Source: Halonotius aquaticus
GTDB taxonomy: Archaea > Halobacteriota > Halobacteria > Halobacteriales > Haloferacaceae
Direction of reading: 5' to 3'
Assembly (NCBI RefSeq): GCF_003605575.1
Contig: NZ_QKNY01000001.1
Location: 62,001-126,000, forward strand
Length of the DNA stretch: 64,000 bases
Every line of letters begins with the position of its first letter. Positions within the stretch are counted from its first letter, which is position 1. This document shows positions 1-9,312 of the stretch, piece by piece. The notes under the pieces are model-generated. The model saw nothing but the letters and a program-made list of their open reading frames with translations, searched no databases and had not been told where the DNA came from. Made by a program: the position numbers and the translations under genes.

Positions 1-1196
1 CCGGCGCGACCGGCCTGTTGGGAGGCCGACATTCGCGTGCCGGGATAGCCGTCGAGGATGACAGCGTTGAGGCCGCCGATGTCGACGCCGAGTTCGAGGG
101 CGTTCGTACTCCAGATGCCTCGCAAATCGCCGGACTGGAGGTCGCCTTCGATCGCTCGGCGGGTGTCATGGTTGAGTGCGGCCTGATAGGCGCGGATCTT
201 GTCGGCGAGGTCGCGCTCGCCGCGATTGCGGAGTTCGTCGCTGCTCTCGGTGGCGTACTGCTCGGCGGCCTGCCGAGCGCGAGTGAACGCCAACGTCTGG
301 TAGCCGCGGGCGACGAGGTCGACGAACAGCGATTTCGATTCGGTGTGACTCGACCGTCGACGGCCGCTGCCGTGACCGCGCTGTGCATCTTCGTACTCGG
401 GCGGGTTCCACAGCAGCCAGTGCCGCGGGCCGCGCGCGCTGGTATCGTCGTCAACGAGGGCGAACGACGACTCGTCGCGGCCGGTGATCCGAGCGGCGTG
501 TTCGACTGGGTTGCCGATCGTCGCCGAACAGCAGACGAACTGTGGATCGCTGTCGTATCGCTCACAGATGCGGTTCAGTCGGCGGAGCACGAGAGCGACC
601 TGCGTGCCAAAAACGCCGCGATAGCCGTGGATTTCGTCGATGACAACGGTTTCCAGCGACGAGAAAAACCACTCCCACAGCCGGTTGGCATAGGGCAGCA
701 GCGCGAAATGAAGCATATCCGGGTTCGACAGCAGGACGGTCGGCCGGCGGTCGCGGACATCTCGCTTTTCGCTATCGGAGAGACGGCCGGTGTATTGATC
801 GACCGACACCCGGCTGCCGAAGCCGAGGTCGTGAGCGAGTTCTGAGAGTGTTTCGTCCTGATCAGCGATCAGCGCGTTCTGGGGGCCGAGATACAGTGTT
901 CGCCCGCCGTGATCCATCGCGCGCTCGAAGGCTGGCACGGTGTAGGCGAGACTCTTGCCGCTGGCGGTTTCGGTGGCGATGACGGCGTTGTCGCCGTCGC
1001 GGACGGCGTTGATAGCGGCGGCTTGATGCTCATAGAGTTGGTTGATTCCGCGGTCGGCAAGAGCTGATTTGAGGCGGGATTCGAGGTCGATATCGGCGAA
1101 CTCGGCGTCGCGGGCTGGGAGGGTTCGATGGGCGACGATCTGGCCATCGTAGTGTGGGCGTGTTCGCAGCCAGTCGACGAGCTCGTTCACACCCAT
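1..1196 (-). CDS. DEAD/DEAH-box helicase, YprA/MrfA/Hrq1-like (3' end cut by window)
   Basis: Reading the minus strand from the ATG at 1196 gives about 398 residues that run off the window edge. Helicase motifs appear in order: a Q-motif-like LYEHQAAAI near residue 55, Walker A TETASGKS at 75-82, Walker B DEIH at 187-190, SAT at 224-226, and QQAGRA at the window edge (motif VI). The start of the second RecA domain is present, with the TNALELGVDIGG segment. This spacing fits the large SF2 family that carries a C-terminal DUF1998 domain (YprA/MrfA, Hrq1-like); these act on DNA, in bacteria in mitomycin-type repair. The C-terminal half, including any DUF1998 cysteines, lies outside, so the exact subfamily is inferred. 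Confidence 0.9.
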   Translation of the reverse strand, partial: MGVNELVDWLRTRPHYDGQIVAHRTLPARDAEFADIDLESRLKSALADRGINQLYEHQAAAINAVRDGDNAVIATETASGKSLAYTVPAFERAMDHGGRTLYLGPQNALIADQDETLSELAHDLGFGSRVSVDQYTGRLSDSEKRDVRDRRPTVLLSNPDMLHFALLPYANRLWEWFFSSLETVVIDEIHGYRGVFGTQVALVLRRLNRICERYDSDPQFVCCSATIGNPVEHAARITGRDESSFALVDDDTSARGPRHWLLWNPPEYEDAQRGHGSGRRRSSHTESKSLFVDLVARGYQTLAFTRARQAAEQYATESSDELRNRGERDLADKIRAYQAALNHDTRRAIEGDLQSGDLRGIWSTNALELGVDIGGLNAVILDGYPGTRMSASQQAGRA

Positions 1197-1277
1197 CGTT
1201 CGGTTCCAGCGATGCTAACGGTTGTGGTGGGTGGTCGCTGTGTAGGCGGATCGACAGCCAGTGAAGTCGCCAAACCG

Positions 1278-1284
1278 ATTAATT
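1278..1284 (+). promoter_or_regulatory. TATA-like box before universal stress gene
   Basis: ATTAATT lies 28-34 nt upstream of the ATG at 1312, the spacing expected for a leaderless or near-leaderless haloarchaeal transcript. Assigned from position and AT content only. Confidence 0.35.
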
Positions 1285-1311
1285 CACAACGGCGCACGGA
1301 AACGTTGAGAT

Positions 1312-1749
1312 ATGTACGAGACGGTGCTGTTCCCGACCGACGGTAGTGAGGCGGCCAGCGAAGCCGCATCTCACGCGATCGATCTGGCGGACAAACATGA
1401 CGCTGCCATGCATATTCTCTATGTCGTCGATCACGAGCGCGTGAGCCAGATGGCTCCCAAACTTGGCAGTGACCACATCAAAGGAACACTCCAGGAAGAG
1501 GGCGAACGCATCACCGATGAGGTTGCTGACGCTGCGAGTTCGGCAGGCCTCAATACGGTTGTGAGCATCCGCGAGGGCGCACCCGGCGAGACGATCACGA
1601 ACTACGCCGACGATATCGACGCCGATACGATCGTGATGGGTACCAACGGCCGAACGGGGATGGATCGGCTGCTGATGGGCAGTGTCGCCGAACGCGTGAT
1701 CCAAAACACGGAGCTGCCGGTCATGACAGTCAAGCGAGCCGAGGACTGA
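1312..1749 (+). CDS. universal stress protein (UspA family)
   Basis: A 145-aa single-domain USP. The N-terminal strand ends in FPTDGS, the typical start of ATP-binding USPs. The C-terminal half has GTNGRTGMDRLLMGSVAERV, which is the G-x2-G-x9-GS nucleotide-binding motif. The protein is cytoplasmic and probably binds ATP; the specific role is unknown because haloarchaea encode many paralogues. It is transcribed divergently from the helicase. The start is supported by family alignment and the TATA-like box at 1278. Confidence 0.93.
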   Translation: MYETVLFPTDGSEAASEAASHAIDLADKHDAAMHILYVVDHERVSQMAPKLGSDHIKGTLQEEGERITDEVADAASSAGLNTVVSIREGAPGETITNYADDIDADTIVMGTNGRTGMDRLLMGSVAERVIQNTELPVMTVKRAED

Positions 1750-1787
1750 GGCGGCTGGTCAGCGTGTGCGCACACAACGATAAGGGA

Positions 1788-1793
1788 TTTATG
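1788..1793 (+). promoter_or_regulatory. TATA-like box before artA
   Basis: TTTATG lies 23-28 nt upstream of the artA ATG at 1816, consistent with a leaderless transcript. Confidence 0.35.
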
Positions 1794-1815
1794 AGGCTGT
1801 CTCCTTCCGACTGAT

Positions 1816-2835
1816 ATGACTGGCTCCCCCGTCGCGTGGCTCCGCGACGAACTGTTCACGATGGGGCCACTCTCGGATGCGTTGATCTGGGTCGTCGTGC
1901 TCCTCTTTGCGGCCGCCGGCATCACCGAGTGGTACGGCCGCCGCTCGGGAACGGATCTCATGCAGCAGGCACGGGTGACCGCGACAACCGCATGGGTGGG
2001 CTTTGGACTCTTTTGGCTCAACTCGGTGCCATTCTGGTGGTTTGAACACCAGAGTTTCGTCGAGGCATTCCTGGCGTTGATTGGTGGCCCAGCCTGCTTC
2101 TATGCGGCCTACGAGCTCTACACCGGGCGGACGACGCTGTTCGTCCTCTCGCGAGCGATCGCCGTCATGGGCTTCATCTACCTCCCATTTGAGACGATTC
2201 CGGCGATTACGGTCGGTGGCCTCGCGCTACCAGCCCCCCGGCAGTATCTCATCGAGATCACGACTGTCATCACCGGCTGGATCATCTCGGCGGCCGGCTA
2301 CTCGCCGGCCCTCGTCGAGAGCCCGGAAGGATTCATGGCAACCTACCAGTGGACGCTGAGCGACGGCCACATCTACAACGTCTATATCGTCTTGGCCTGT
2401 ACTGGCCTCGGCAGTATCGCCGTGTTCAGTGGCCTCATCGCGGCTGTGAGAGCCCCGCTCCGCCGAAAGCTCCGCGCGCTGGCGGTCGCCGTGCCGATCA
2501 TCTTCGTGCTCAACGTGTTCCGCACCGCCTTCATCTCGATCGCCGCCGGCAACCAGTTGATGCATTGGTTCCCTGATGCGGTGTTGTTCCTGTTCGGGGA
2601 GACAAACCCCTATCGCGTGTCGTTCCTTGTCTCCGATCGCATCATCAGCCAACTCGGCGCGGTCGTCGCGCTCATGGCGATCACCTATCTCGTGGCTCGA
2701 CAGCTTCCGGAGCTGTTGACCGTTCTGGAGGATGTCCTATACCTCCTCACCGGTGAAGATCACGACCTGCAGGCTGCCTTGGAGCTACCGCGTGAGCCGG
2801 TTGCTGAACAGCCCGGTGCCCAACAGAGCGACTGA
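1816..2835 (+). CDS. artA: archaeosortase A
   Basis: A 339-aa polytopic membrane protein of the exosortase/archaeosortase family. In haloarchaea ArtA processes PGF-CTERM proteins such as the S-layer glycoprotein and is needed for their lipid anchoring. Candidate catalytic residues are Cys195 (in ACTGLGS), Arg236 (NVFRTAF) and Arg275 (VSDRIIS). Their spacing of 41 and 39 residues equals that of the Cys173/Arg214/Arg253 set I recall for Haloferax volcanii ArtA. About eight hydrophobic segments precede a short acidic C-terminal tail. No PGF-CTERM substrate is encoded nearby, which is normal since substrates are scattered. It converges with dphB. Confidence 0.95.
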   Translation: MTGSPVAWLRDELFTMGPLSDALIWVVVLLFAAAGITEWYGRRSGTDLMQQARVTATTAWVGFGLFWLNSVPFWWFEHQSFVEAFLALIGGPACFYAAYELYTGRTTLFVLSRAIAVMGFIYLPFETIPAITVGGLALPAPRQYLIEITTVITGWIISAAGYSPALVESPEGFMATYQWTLSDGHIYNVYIVLACTGLGSIAVFSGLIAAVRAPLRRKLRALAVAVPIIFVLNVFRTAFISIAAGNQLMHWFPDAVLFLFGETNPYRVSFLVSDRIISQLGAVVALMAITYLVARQLPELLTVLEDVLYLLTGEDHDLQAALELPREPVAEQPGAQQSD

Positions 2836-2836
2836 C

Positions 2837-3649
2837 CTACCGATCTGACTCGGTTGGAAGGATCGATTCTGGTGCGCCAGCAAGCGATTCCAGCGCGTCG
2901 ACCTCAACATGGTGCAGCTCCCCCGGAATGACGAGTAGGTGCAGCGGGTCGCCAAAAGACTGCTTGGCCAGCGCCGACAGCCGGTCGGCGGCAACGACAG
3001 GCTCCGGACTCCCAGCACGAGCGACGACAACAGCGAGTTCGTCTTCCCAGTCGTTTGCCAACAATCCGGCGGCGTGGTCGGCGGTCATGTAGGGATCGTC
3101 GGTGTCGAGGGCTGAGAGCTCCCGGTGGCTGTCAACCTTGATGTCGAGATAGACCAGCGTATGCAGCCCACGCTCGCGGTTTGCATCGATTGCTTCGATC
3201 ACGCTTGGAGGCACGTCGCCCGATCCGTGCAGCCCAGGAAACGGTAGCGTGACGGCCTTGCCGAAGCGGTAGTTTTGCAGCCCAGTCAACCCGCTGGCGG
3301 CGGTCTCGGCGGTGACACCGTGGATTACGCGGGTGTCGATCCCGCGGTCGGCCGCTCGCACCCGGAGGTCGGCGTGGGTCGTCGAGATCATCGTATCACC
3401 GGCGGTGAGAAAGACGGCATCGCCGTTTTCGGCAGCCTGCAAGATCGGTTCCGGATCCTGTTCGACCCCCGCGCGATCCCGAACCTCGATTTCGATCCCG
3501 TGGTGGGCTTCGAGATCGTCGACATCGGCTCCAAGCAGGCGGCTGGTGTAGAACTCCGCAAACACGCGGTCGGCCGCCTGGAGTGCGGCTTCGCCCTCGC
3601 GGGTGATCGACCCCTCGTCGTAGAGCCCTAACCCAATGAACGTCAGCAT
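2837..3649 (-). CDS. dphB: diphthine synthase (diphthamide biosynthesis methyltransferase)
   Basis: Starting at the ATG at 3649 the protein has 270 residues and begins MLTFIGLGLYDEGSIT, the classic N-terminus of Dph5/DphB. It is an SAM-dependent tetrapyrrole-methylase-fold enzyme that methylates the modified histidine of elongation factor 2. Family motifs include AGDTMISTTH, the HGVTAETAASGLTGLQNYRFGK stretch, and LVYLDIK. The open frame extends 23 codons further upstream, but that extension does not resemble the family and I exclude it. The stop is 1 nt beyond that of artA (convergent). Confidence 0.95.
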   Translation of the reverse strand: MLTFIGLGLYDEGSITREGEAALQAADRVFAEFYTSRLLGADVDDLEAHHGIEIEVRDRAGVEQDPEPILQAAENGDAVFLTAGDTMISTTHADLRVRAADRGIDTRVIHGVTAETAASGLTGLQNYRFGKAVTLPFPGLHGSGDVPPSVIEAIDANRERGLHTLVYLDIKVDSHRELSALDTDDPYMTADHAAGLLANDWEDELAVVVARAGSPEPVVAADRLSALAKQSFGDPLHLLVIPGELHHVEVDALESLAGAPESILPTESDR

Positions 3650-3714
3650 ACCCCGACAGAGCGTGGCGAGGTGAATAAACGCCCTGTTCGGTCGCGCAGT
3701 GTGGGGTTCACTGC

Positions 3715-4197
3715 TCAAAACACAACAACGATCACAACGAATGCGAGGAGAATCGTCCCGGTCAACAGCAGTTGCGCAAGTGCCGAGCCCAACACGCCGG
3801 CGGCAGTGTAGATCGATCGCCGGGCGGCCATCTCCATATCGGCTCCCTCGGTGAGCTCTAACAAAAAGACGGTGCCGATGACGCCGACGATGATGCCCAG
3901 CGGGCCGAGCACGAACAGCAAAACGAAGCCAACAACGGCCGCGATAAGCGCGGTTCGGTTCGAGGAGCCGCTCAGCTTTGCCGCCACCGGGCCGCCGACG
4001 TGGTCGACGACGACCGTGCCAATCGCCGCCAGTGTCAGCCCACCGATGGCCAGCGGGCCGAGCGGCTCGCTGCCAAACAGCGCGTACGCCCAGATTCCGG
4101 CCAGCGAAAAGAGCCCGGAGGGAACAGCTGGGAGCACGCTTCCGACCATCCCAGCGACCAACAGCCCGACAGCGACAACGAGAACCACCTCAACCAT
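3715..4197 (-). CDS. DUF456 family membrane protein
   Basis: A 160-aa, Gly/Ala/Val-rich protein with about five hydrophobic segments. The pattern VLPAVPSGLFSLAGIWAYALF near the N-terminus and GPLGIIVGVIGTVFLLEL in the second half match the DUF456 family of integral membrane proteins, whose function is unknown. It lies upstream of dphB on the same strand with a 65-nt gap. Confidence 0.82.
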   Translation of the reverse strand: MVEVVLVVAVGLLVAGMVGSVLPAVPSGLFSLAGIWAYALFGSEPLGPLAIGGLTLAAIGTVVVDHVGGPVAAKLSGSSNRTALIAAVVGFVLLFVLGPLGIIVGVIGTVFLLELTEGADMEMAARRSIYTAAGVLGSALAQLLLTGTILLAFVVIVVVF

Positions 4198-4274
4198 ACC
4201 ACCACTGGGCTGTCGAATGCGAAAAGGGATGCGGCCGGGTGGCTGTCGGTGCTCCCGCCCGCTGCAGATGGCAC

Positions 4275-6599
4275 TTAGTCCTCGTACGTCGCGCGCTCCT
4301 CGGCGATGATGTCGCCGCCGGCCTCATCATCGACAGCCTCACAGAATTGCCTCACAATCGTCCCGAAAGCACGTTTGCATTGCCGCTCAGAGGCAAATCC
4401 GAGTTCGTCGGCGACGGTCGCCCACGGCGCGCACTGCAACACTTTCCGCACGAGCAGCCGCTCGGCTCGCGGCGACAACTCGGCGATCGGGCTGATGAGA
4501 TGGGCCATCGCAAGCTGCTGAAACACATGCGGAGCCGCCTCATAGGTTCCTGGCCCATAGGCGACGCCCGCGAGAACACGCCAGCCACGGTCGTCAAGAT
4601 CGAGTGTGCCCTGTTGGGTGTCATCAGCCGGCACTGATACCGCACGCAACACACCACGGATCACGTCCGGCGCAACGCCCGAGAGCGTGTCGGCCAACTG
4701 TCCCGCGATCCGCTCGCGGAACCATCGGCTATGGCGGCCAGCGAGGTCGATGCCTGCCGTCGAACACGGCCGCAGCATGAGCGCGGAGTGTTCTCCACTT
4801 GTTTGGTTTCGCGTCACTGAGAGATGGACGGGTCGATACCCGTTTACGCGCCAAAACGACAGCAGACGCGGCGTTGCACCGAAGCCAACGCCGAACCAGT
4901 CGACGGCGTCACCGAACTCGTCGTGACACCACGAGAGGAGTTCCGAGCCTAATCCACGCGACCGGGCGGCGTGGTGGGTGGCGATCCGCATCACGCGATA
5001 GCCGACTGGCCCCGCCGCTGTCGGATCCCGCAGTTGGCTTGTCAGGACGTCCGGCAGCATGTTGCCTTGGACGCGCTGGCCGCGGTAGATCTCCGCTTGC
5101 TGCTCACTGCTGAGTCCCCCTTCGCGGGCGAGCAGCGCGACCGACACCGGATGGCCGTCGGCCAGCAATGCGCGCAGTTTGAGGTTCGGCGCGTCGAGCA
5201 GGCGAACGATGTCGTCGGGCTCGGTCTTGTAGTGGGCGGCGACCAACAACCCGACAACTGACCGGAACAGACTCTCGTCGTCGACGAGGTCATCAGCTGT
5301 AAGTGTGCGATAGGACACCGTCTCGGGTGTTGCGTCGGCGACGAGCTGGTCGGCCGGCGGCTCCGCATCAAGCAGGAGTGTCCACGCTAGCCACGCCTCG
5401 ATTGGGTCACCCTGTCCGTAGCGGATCGGTTCACGGAGTTCGATATCGGTCACATCGTAGGAGGACGCAGCCAGTCGATCGCGGAACCGAACCGCAAACC
5501 CACGGCCCGATCCCTCGTAGCCATGGACTGTCGTACAGAAGCCGACAGCCGGTGCGTCAAGCAAGCGTTCCAGCAATCGAACCGGGAGCGCGGCCGCCTC
5601 GTCGACGATCACCACGTCGGGCTCACTTGGGAGGTCGGCGGCGTCTGGCGGCGATGCAAACCGGATGCGACCGCCGGCTGTCGTCGCCATCGGCGGCTCG
5701 ATTTTGTCAGTGTCGCTGTCAGCCGAGCCGTCGGCAGCCAGATGATCGAGTGTCGCCAGTAACTCGGTGGCTCGCTCGAAGAGTTCGGCCGCGTTGTCGA
5801 AGCTGGGTGCCGTCACGAGGACGTCCCGGCCATCAGCCGCCAACGCGGCGGCGGCCAGCCCGGCCGCACTCGACTTGCCACGGCCACGGTCGGCTTCGAC
5901 GACGACAGCGTTGCCCGGGCTCGACAATGCTGACAGGCCAGCAACCCCGCGAGCCTGATCGACGGTTCGACAGGCTTCGTATGCGGCGTCGGGAAACGGG
6001 GTGTCGGTATATTTGCGTGGGTCAGATGGAGGTGTCGACTGTGACCGATTGATCAGGCCGTCGCGCTTGATCGTGATTTCGTCCGGGGTGTCGTCGTTCG
6101 TTGCCGCCGTCGATGGCGGCAGTCGCACGATCGCCACACCCGGATGATGGCGTAGTGTAGTGACTAGCCGTCGCCGAAAGTGGTTGCCAACATCGTCGCG
6201 CGAAAACGGCGGAACGGCCACCTGATCGACCAGCGCGATGAGTTGATTTGGAATCGCTCCCAGCGGCGGGAGCACCAACACGAGGAGTCCGCCGCCGTCG
6301 ACCGCGCCGGTGACCTGACCGAGGGCGTTAGCCGAAAAGCCCTCGTGGCAATCAAGCACAACGATCTCTCGGGTCGTTCCGAGCAGCTCGTCGGCGTGAT
6401 CAGGGTGTAGGCGGTGGTATCTGAACCCCTGCTGGGTCGTCACAAGACTCACCGCCTCGTCGTCGACGCCGGCCGCCGCAATCGCGGTGTAGGCGGCGTC
6501 GATGCCGGCCTCACGGTCGCCAGTGAGCGCGAGCAGCCGTCGCTCATTGGCAGCGTGGGCGTTCTCTCGGAGGCTGGCGACGAGACCCCGCAGATCCAT
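4275..6599 (-). CDS. tmcA: tRNA(Met) cytidine acetyltransferase TmcA
   Basis: A 774-aa protein with the full TmcA/NAT10 architecture. It has an N-terminal domain, an RNA helicase-like ATPase module with Walker A ADRGRGKS (236-243) and Walker B DEAAALP (about 335-341), then a GNAT acetyltransferase domain. The GNAT acetyl-CoA loop is near residue 555 (ARSRGLGSELL). A C-terminal tail follows. The family acetylates N4 of cytidine in tRNA and, in archaea, widely in other RNAs, using acetyl-CoA and ATP. It stands as a single gene between trmJ-like and DUF456 genes on the same strand. Confidence 0.95.
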   Translation of the reverse strand: MDLRGLVASLRENAHAANERRLLALTGDREAGIDAAYTAIAAAGVDDEAVSLVTTQQGFRYHRLHPDHADELLGTTREIVVLDCHEGFSANALGQVTGAVDGGGLLVLVLPPLGAIPNQLIALVDQVAVPPFSRDDVGNHFRRRLVTTLRHHPGVAIVRLPPSTAATNDDTPDEITIKRDGLINRSQSTPPSDPRKYTDTPFPDAAYEACRTVDQARGVAGLSALSSPGNAVVVEADRGRGKSSAAGLAAAALAADGRDVLVTAPSFDNAAELFERATELLATLDHLAADGSADSDTDKIEPPMATTAGGRIRFASPPDAADLPSEPDVVIVDEAAALPVRLLERLLDAPAVGFCTTVHGYEGSGRGFAVRFRDRLAASSYDVTDIELREPIRYGQGDPIEAWLAWTLLLDAEPPADQLVADATPETVSYRTLTADDLVDDESLFRSVVGLLVAAHYKTEPDDIVRLLDAPNLKLRALLADGHPVSVALLAREGGLSSEQQAEIYRGQRVQGNMLPDVLTSQLRDPTAAGPVGYRVMRIATHHAARSRGLGSELLSWCHDEFGDAVDWFGVGFGATPRLLSFWRVNGYRPVHLSVTRNQTSGEHSALMLRPCSTAGIDLAGRHSRWFRERIAGQLADTLSGVAPDVIRGVLRAVSVPADDTQQGTLDLDDRGWRVLAGVAYGPGTYEAAPHVFQQLAMAHLISPIAELSPRAERLLVRKVLQCAPWATVADELGFASERQCKRAFGTIVRQFCEAVDDEAGGDIIAEERATYED

Positions 6600-6637
6600 A
6601 CTCTGGCTTGCAGCAGCGTCGGCAAGGCTCTTTCCGT

Positions 6638-7456
6638 CTATGCGCCGTCGCCCGTTCGATCCGCGTCGCCATCGCTGGCTGTGTCGCCGCCAAATCGGTC
6701 TGGTTCGTCGTACCGATCTAACAGTGCTTGTCGGTGTTCCAGTTGCTCCGTCGCCTGGCGGAGGACACCCAGCAGCGTGTGAATCTCTCTGCCTGTCGGA
6801 TGGGCACGGCCGATCAGCCGGCGCATGAGTCGCTGGGTCTTCTCGCGTTTCCGGTCGTTGTAGCGTTGGGCGTCGAGAAACTCGGCGAAATAGTCGTAGA
6901 ATCGTTCGATGTCGGCTTCCGCGGCGCGCTCGTGTTCGCGGTCAGGCAGTTGGGTCTCGTCGACGGTGAGATCGCGGAGTTCATAGAGGACGATCGTGGC
7001 GGCCTGTCCAAGATTGAGGACAGGGTAGTCGTCGCTGGCAGGGATCGAGCAGATCTGATCCAGCTGTTCGATCTCCTCGTTGTACAGTCCCCGCCCCTCG
7101 CGGCCGAAGACGATGGCTGTCCGGCTATCAACCGTCTGCAGCGTCTCGGCCAACTCGCCGGGTGTGGTGTAGGGGAATCGGCGGTGACGACGACTATCCT
7201 CGCCGGTGATCGCGGTACAGCCGACAGTGTGATAGGTCGTAACTACTTCCTCGAAGGAAATCTCCTCGGCATTCGGTAACACGTCCTCGCGGGCGTGGCC
7301 GGCGAAGCCGTAGGCCTCGCCGTCAGGATCCAACGGCGGTGGATCGACCAGTTTGAGGTTCGAGAGCCCGAAGTTCTTCATCGCTCGGGCGATGGTGCCG
7401 ACGTTGCCCGGCGTTTCCGCGCCGACAACGACGACAATCGGTTCGTGGCCGCTCAT
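6638..7456 (-). CDS. TrmJ-like SPOUT RNA 2'-O-methyltransferase
   Basis: A 272-aa SPOUT-class methyltransferase. The three SpoU motifs are visible: ETPGNVGTIARAMKNFG near the N-terminus, IVFGREGRGLYNEE mid-protein, and IPASDDYPVLNLGQAATIVLYEL. This is the knotted SAM site. The pattern (NVG, then SIP..YPVLNLGQA) is closest to TrmJ, which methylates the ribose at tRNA position 32. The C-terminal extension is helical and charged. It overlaps the upstream gene by ATGA (7453-7456), so the pair is translationally coupled. Confidence 0.88.
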   Translation of the reverse strand: MSGHEPIVVVVGAETPGNVGTIARAMKNFGLSNLKLVDPPPLDPDGEAYGFAGHAREDVLPNAEEISFEEVVTTYHTVGCTAITGEDSRRHRRFPYTTPGELAETLQTVDSRTAIVFGREGRGLYNEEIEQLDQICSIPASDDYPVLNLGQAATIVLYELRDLTVDETQLPDREHERAAEADIERFYDYFAEFLDAQRYNDRKREKTQRLMRRLIGRAHPTGREIHTLLGVLRQATEQLEHRQALLDRYDEPDRFGGDTASDGDADRTGDGA

Positions 7457-8040
7457 TCGTCGGCGGTCGGGTAGTCCATGTCGGTCTCGTCGATAACCCC
7501 GTCAGCGAGCGCGTCGTTGGCGGCTTCGGCTGTCTCGTCGTCGACGTACTCCCGCAGGTCGATCCGTTCCGGCTCATAGCCCTCCGACAGCATCGCGTTG
7601 AGCTCCTGGGCGTCCGGCGGATCAGGCAACCCTTCGGGATCAGTCTCGACGTGTTCGACCGCCTCGAACTCTTCGGGGGCGCGGCCGCCATTGTCGAACC
7701 ACTCCTCGAAGGCATCATCGAACGCAGCGGTGCCGCGATGCTCGCTGCCACCGTCGTTCTGATACCAGTAGAGAAAGTCTGCCTCGTGGTCGGTACAGAG
7801 GACAACCTCGTCGTTCGGTTCGCCGTAGACGACCGCCGCCTGCCTGGCGCGGTGAATCTCCTCTTCGCCGTGGATCAGCCGGCAGGCGTCACACGGCTTC
7901 TCGACCAGCGAGACGAGCCGAAGGAGTCGCTGGCGGTCGTCCTTGGGAATCTCTTCAAGTTGTTTGAACATCCCGTCGTCGTTGAAGATGTCATCCTCCG
8001 CAAACCGCCAGCCGCGAAGCCCGACGTTGACCTTGCCCAT
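7453..8040 (-). CDS. conserved haloarchaeal protein, possible zinc-binding
   Basis: From the ATG at 8040 the product has 195 residues and begins MGKVNVGLRGWRF, a block that looks conserved. Near residue 50 there is CDAC, followed about 30 residues later by VVLCTDHEADFLYWYQ, a Cys/His arrangement that could bind zinc. The C-terminal half is very acidic. The function is unknown. It overlaps the TrmJ-like gene by ATGA, so a role in RNA or translation is a guess from context. An upstream in-frame ATG at 8082 is possible but adds residues unlike the rest. Confidence 0.75.
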   Translation of the reverse strand: MGKVNVGLRGWRFAEDDIFNDDGMFKQLEEIPKDDRQRLLRLVSLVEKPCDACRLIHGEEEIHRARQAAVVYGEPNDEVVLCTDHEADFLYWYQNDGGSEHRGTAAFDDAFEEWFDNGGRAPEEFEAVEHVETDPEGLPDPPDAQELNAMLSEGYEPERIDLREYVDDETAEAANDALADGVIDETDMDYPTADE

Positions 8041-8153
8041 ACCCACACTATCGGCGGGCCGGATAAAAACCGACTGGCTCAATCGCCGCGGTAAATCTCC
8101 ATCGGTAGCGGCACGACCGGACGGTCTATACTTGCTGCTGCCGTGGTTGTCGT

Positions 8154-9302
8154 ATGCGAACTGTCGATGCCGCCGGCCTGCAGATCGGCGACGACCAGCC
8201 GCCCCGGATCATGGGTGTGTTGAACGTCAGCAGCGAATCACCCTACAAGCCGAGTGTGTTCAACAGCCCCGATGAAGCGGCCGAGTACGTCGACCGCGAA
8301 CTCATCGATGAAGGGGCGGATATCGTCGATGTCGGCCTTGAATCTGCCAACAAGAAGTTCGAAGTTCTCTCCGCGGAGGATGAACTCGATCGCCTAGATA
8401 CGGCCCTTGAGACGATCGAAAGCGTCTCCGGCGACGCCATCTTTTCGATCGAGACGCGCTACCACGAGGTCGCCGAGGCGGCGCTCGACGGCGGCTTCGA
8501 TATGGTCAACGATATCTGTGGGTTTGCCGATCCGAAGCTGCCGGAGGTCTGTGCTGACTACGACGTTGCGGTCGCCAAGATGGCCTCACCGCCGGATCTC
8601 GAACGTCCGGGGGCGATCGAGGATGTCGACGACATCTACGACGCGCTGGAACTCAATGGGCTCACCGACAAAACAATCATCGACCCCGCCTTCGGCGGCT
8701 GGAGCGAGGACAAAACGATCGAGGACGACCGTGAAACGTTCCGCCGGCTGCGGGAGTTCCGCGGCTACGGCCACCCGATCTTGGTGTCAATTAATCGCAA
8801 GAACTTCCTTCGATCCGTGGCCGGGCGTGAGACCGAGGAAGCCCTGCCAGTTTCGCTGGCGGCGACGGCGATGGCGGTCGAACGCGGCGCACATGTCATC
8901 CGAACCCACGACGTGGCCGAAACGCGGGATGCGGCGCTGATCGGCAACGAATTCAGTCGAGATCGGCTTCGGGAAACCATCGACGGTATTGCTGTCGAGG
9001 AACTGGATATCACAACACAGCGTGAGGCTGAGCGACATCTCGACCGGTATAACGCGGCAGACGCAGCTGCCGACGACAGTGTGATCCGAACATTCGAACT
9101 CACCGGGTTAGGTGTCGACAGTCGGGAGCAGTTGCTCAATACTGTTGGTGAGACGCCGGTGACCGCTGTCAGCGGTGCGTCTGACAACGCACTGGTATTG
9201 ATTGGCACACCATCCGGGTTCAAATCGCTCAGACGGCGGATTACGGGCGACTCATCCCGGCTAGCCGCGACCGTGGAACGTATCAGCGAACGGTGCTGTT
9301 AA
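8154..9302 (+). CDS. folP: dihydropteroate synthase family protein
   Basis: A 382-aa protein whose first ~280 residues form a pterin-binding TIM barrel. It has IMGVLNVSSES at the start (family IxGIlNvTPDSF), then GADIVDVG, DMVNDICG, IIDPAFGGW, and a late EALPVSLAATAMAVERGAHVIRTHDV. It probably condenses 6-hydroxymethyl-dihydropterin pyrophosphate with p-aminobenzoate in folate synthesis. The Asp of TPDSF is replaced (NVSSES), so activity on the standard substrate is inferred. About 100 extra C-terminal residues have no recognised domain. mptE, which makes the pterin substrate, follows closely. Confidence 0.82.
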   Translation: MRTVDAAGLQIGDDQPPRIMGVLNVSSESPYKPSVFNSPDEAAEYVDRELIDEGADIVDVGLESANKKFEVLSAEDELDRLDTALETIESVSGDAIFSIETRYHEVAEAALDGGFDMVNDICGFADPKLPEVCADYDVAVAKMASPPDLERPGAIEDVDDIYDALELNGLTDKTIIDPAFGGWSEDKTIEDDRETFRRLREFRGYGHPILVSINRKNFLRSVAGRETEEALPVSLAATAMAVERGAHVIRTHDVAETRDAALIGNEFSRDRLRETIDGIAVEELDITTQREAERHLDRYNAADAAADDSVIRTFELTGLGVDSREQLLNTVGETPVTAVSGASDNALVLIGTPSGFKSLRRRITGDSSRLAATVERISERCC

Positions 9303-9312
9303 GAGAAAACTT

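Noticed and set aside
18..845. Long plus-strand open frame
   Set aside because: It lies antisense to the helicase, whose motifs are clear; GC-rich codon structure creates the frame.
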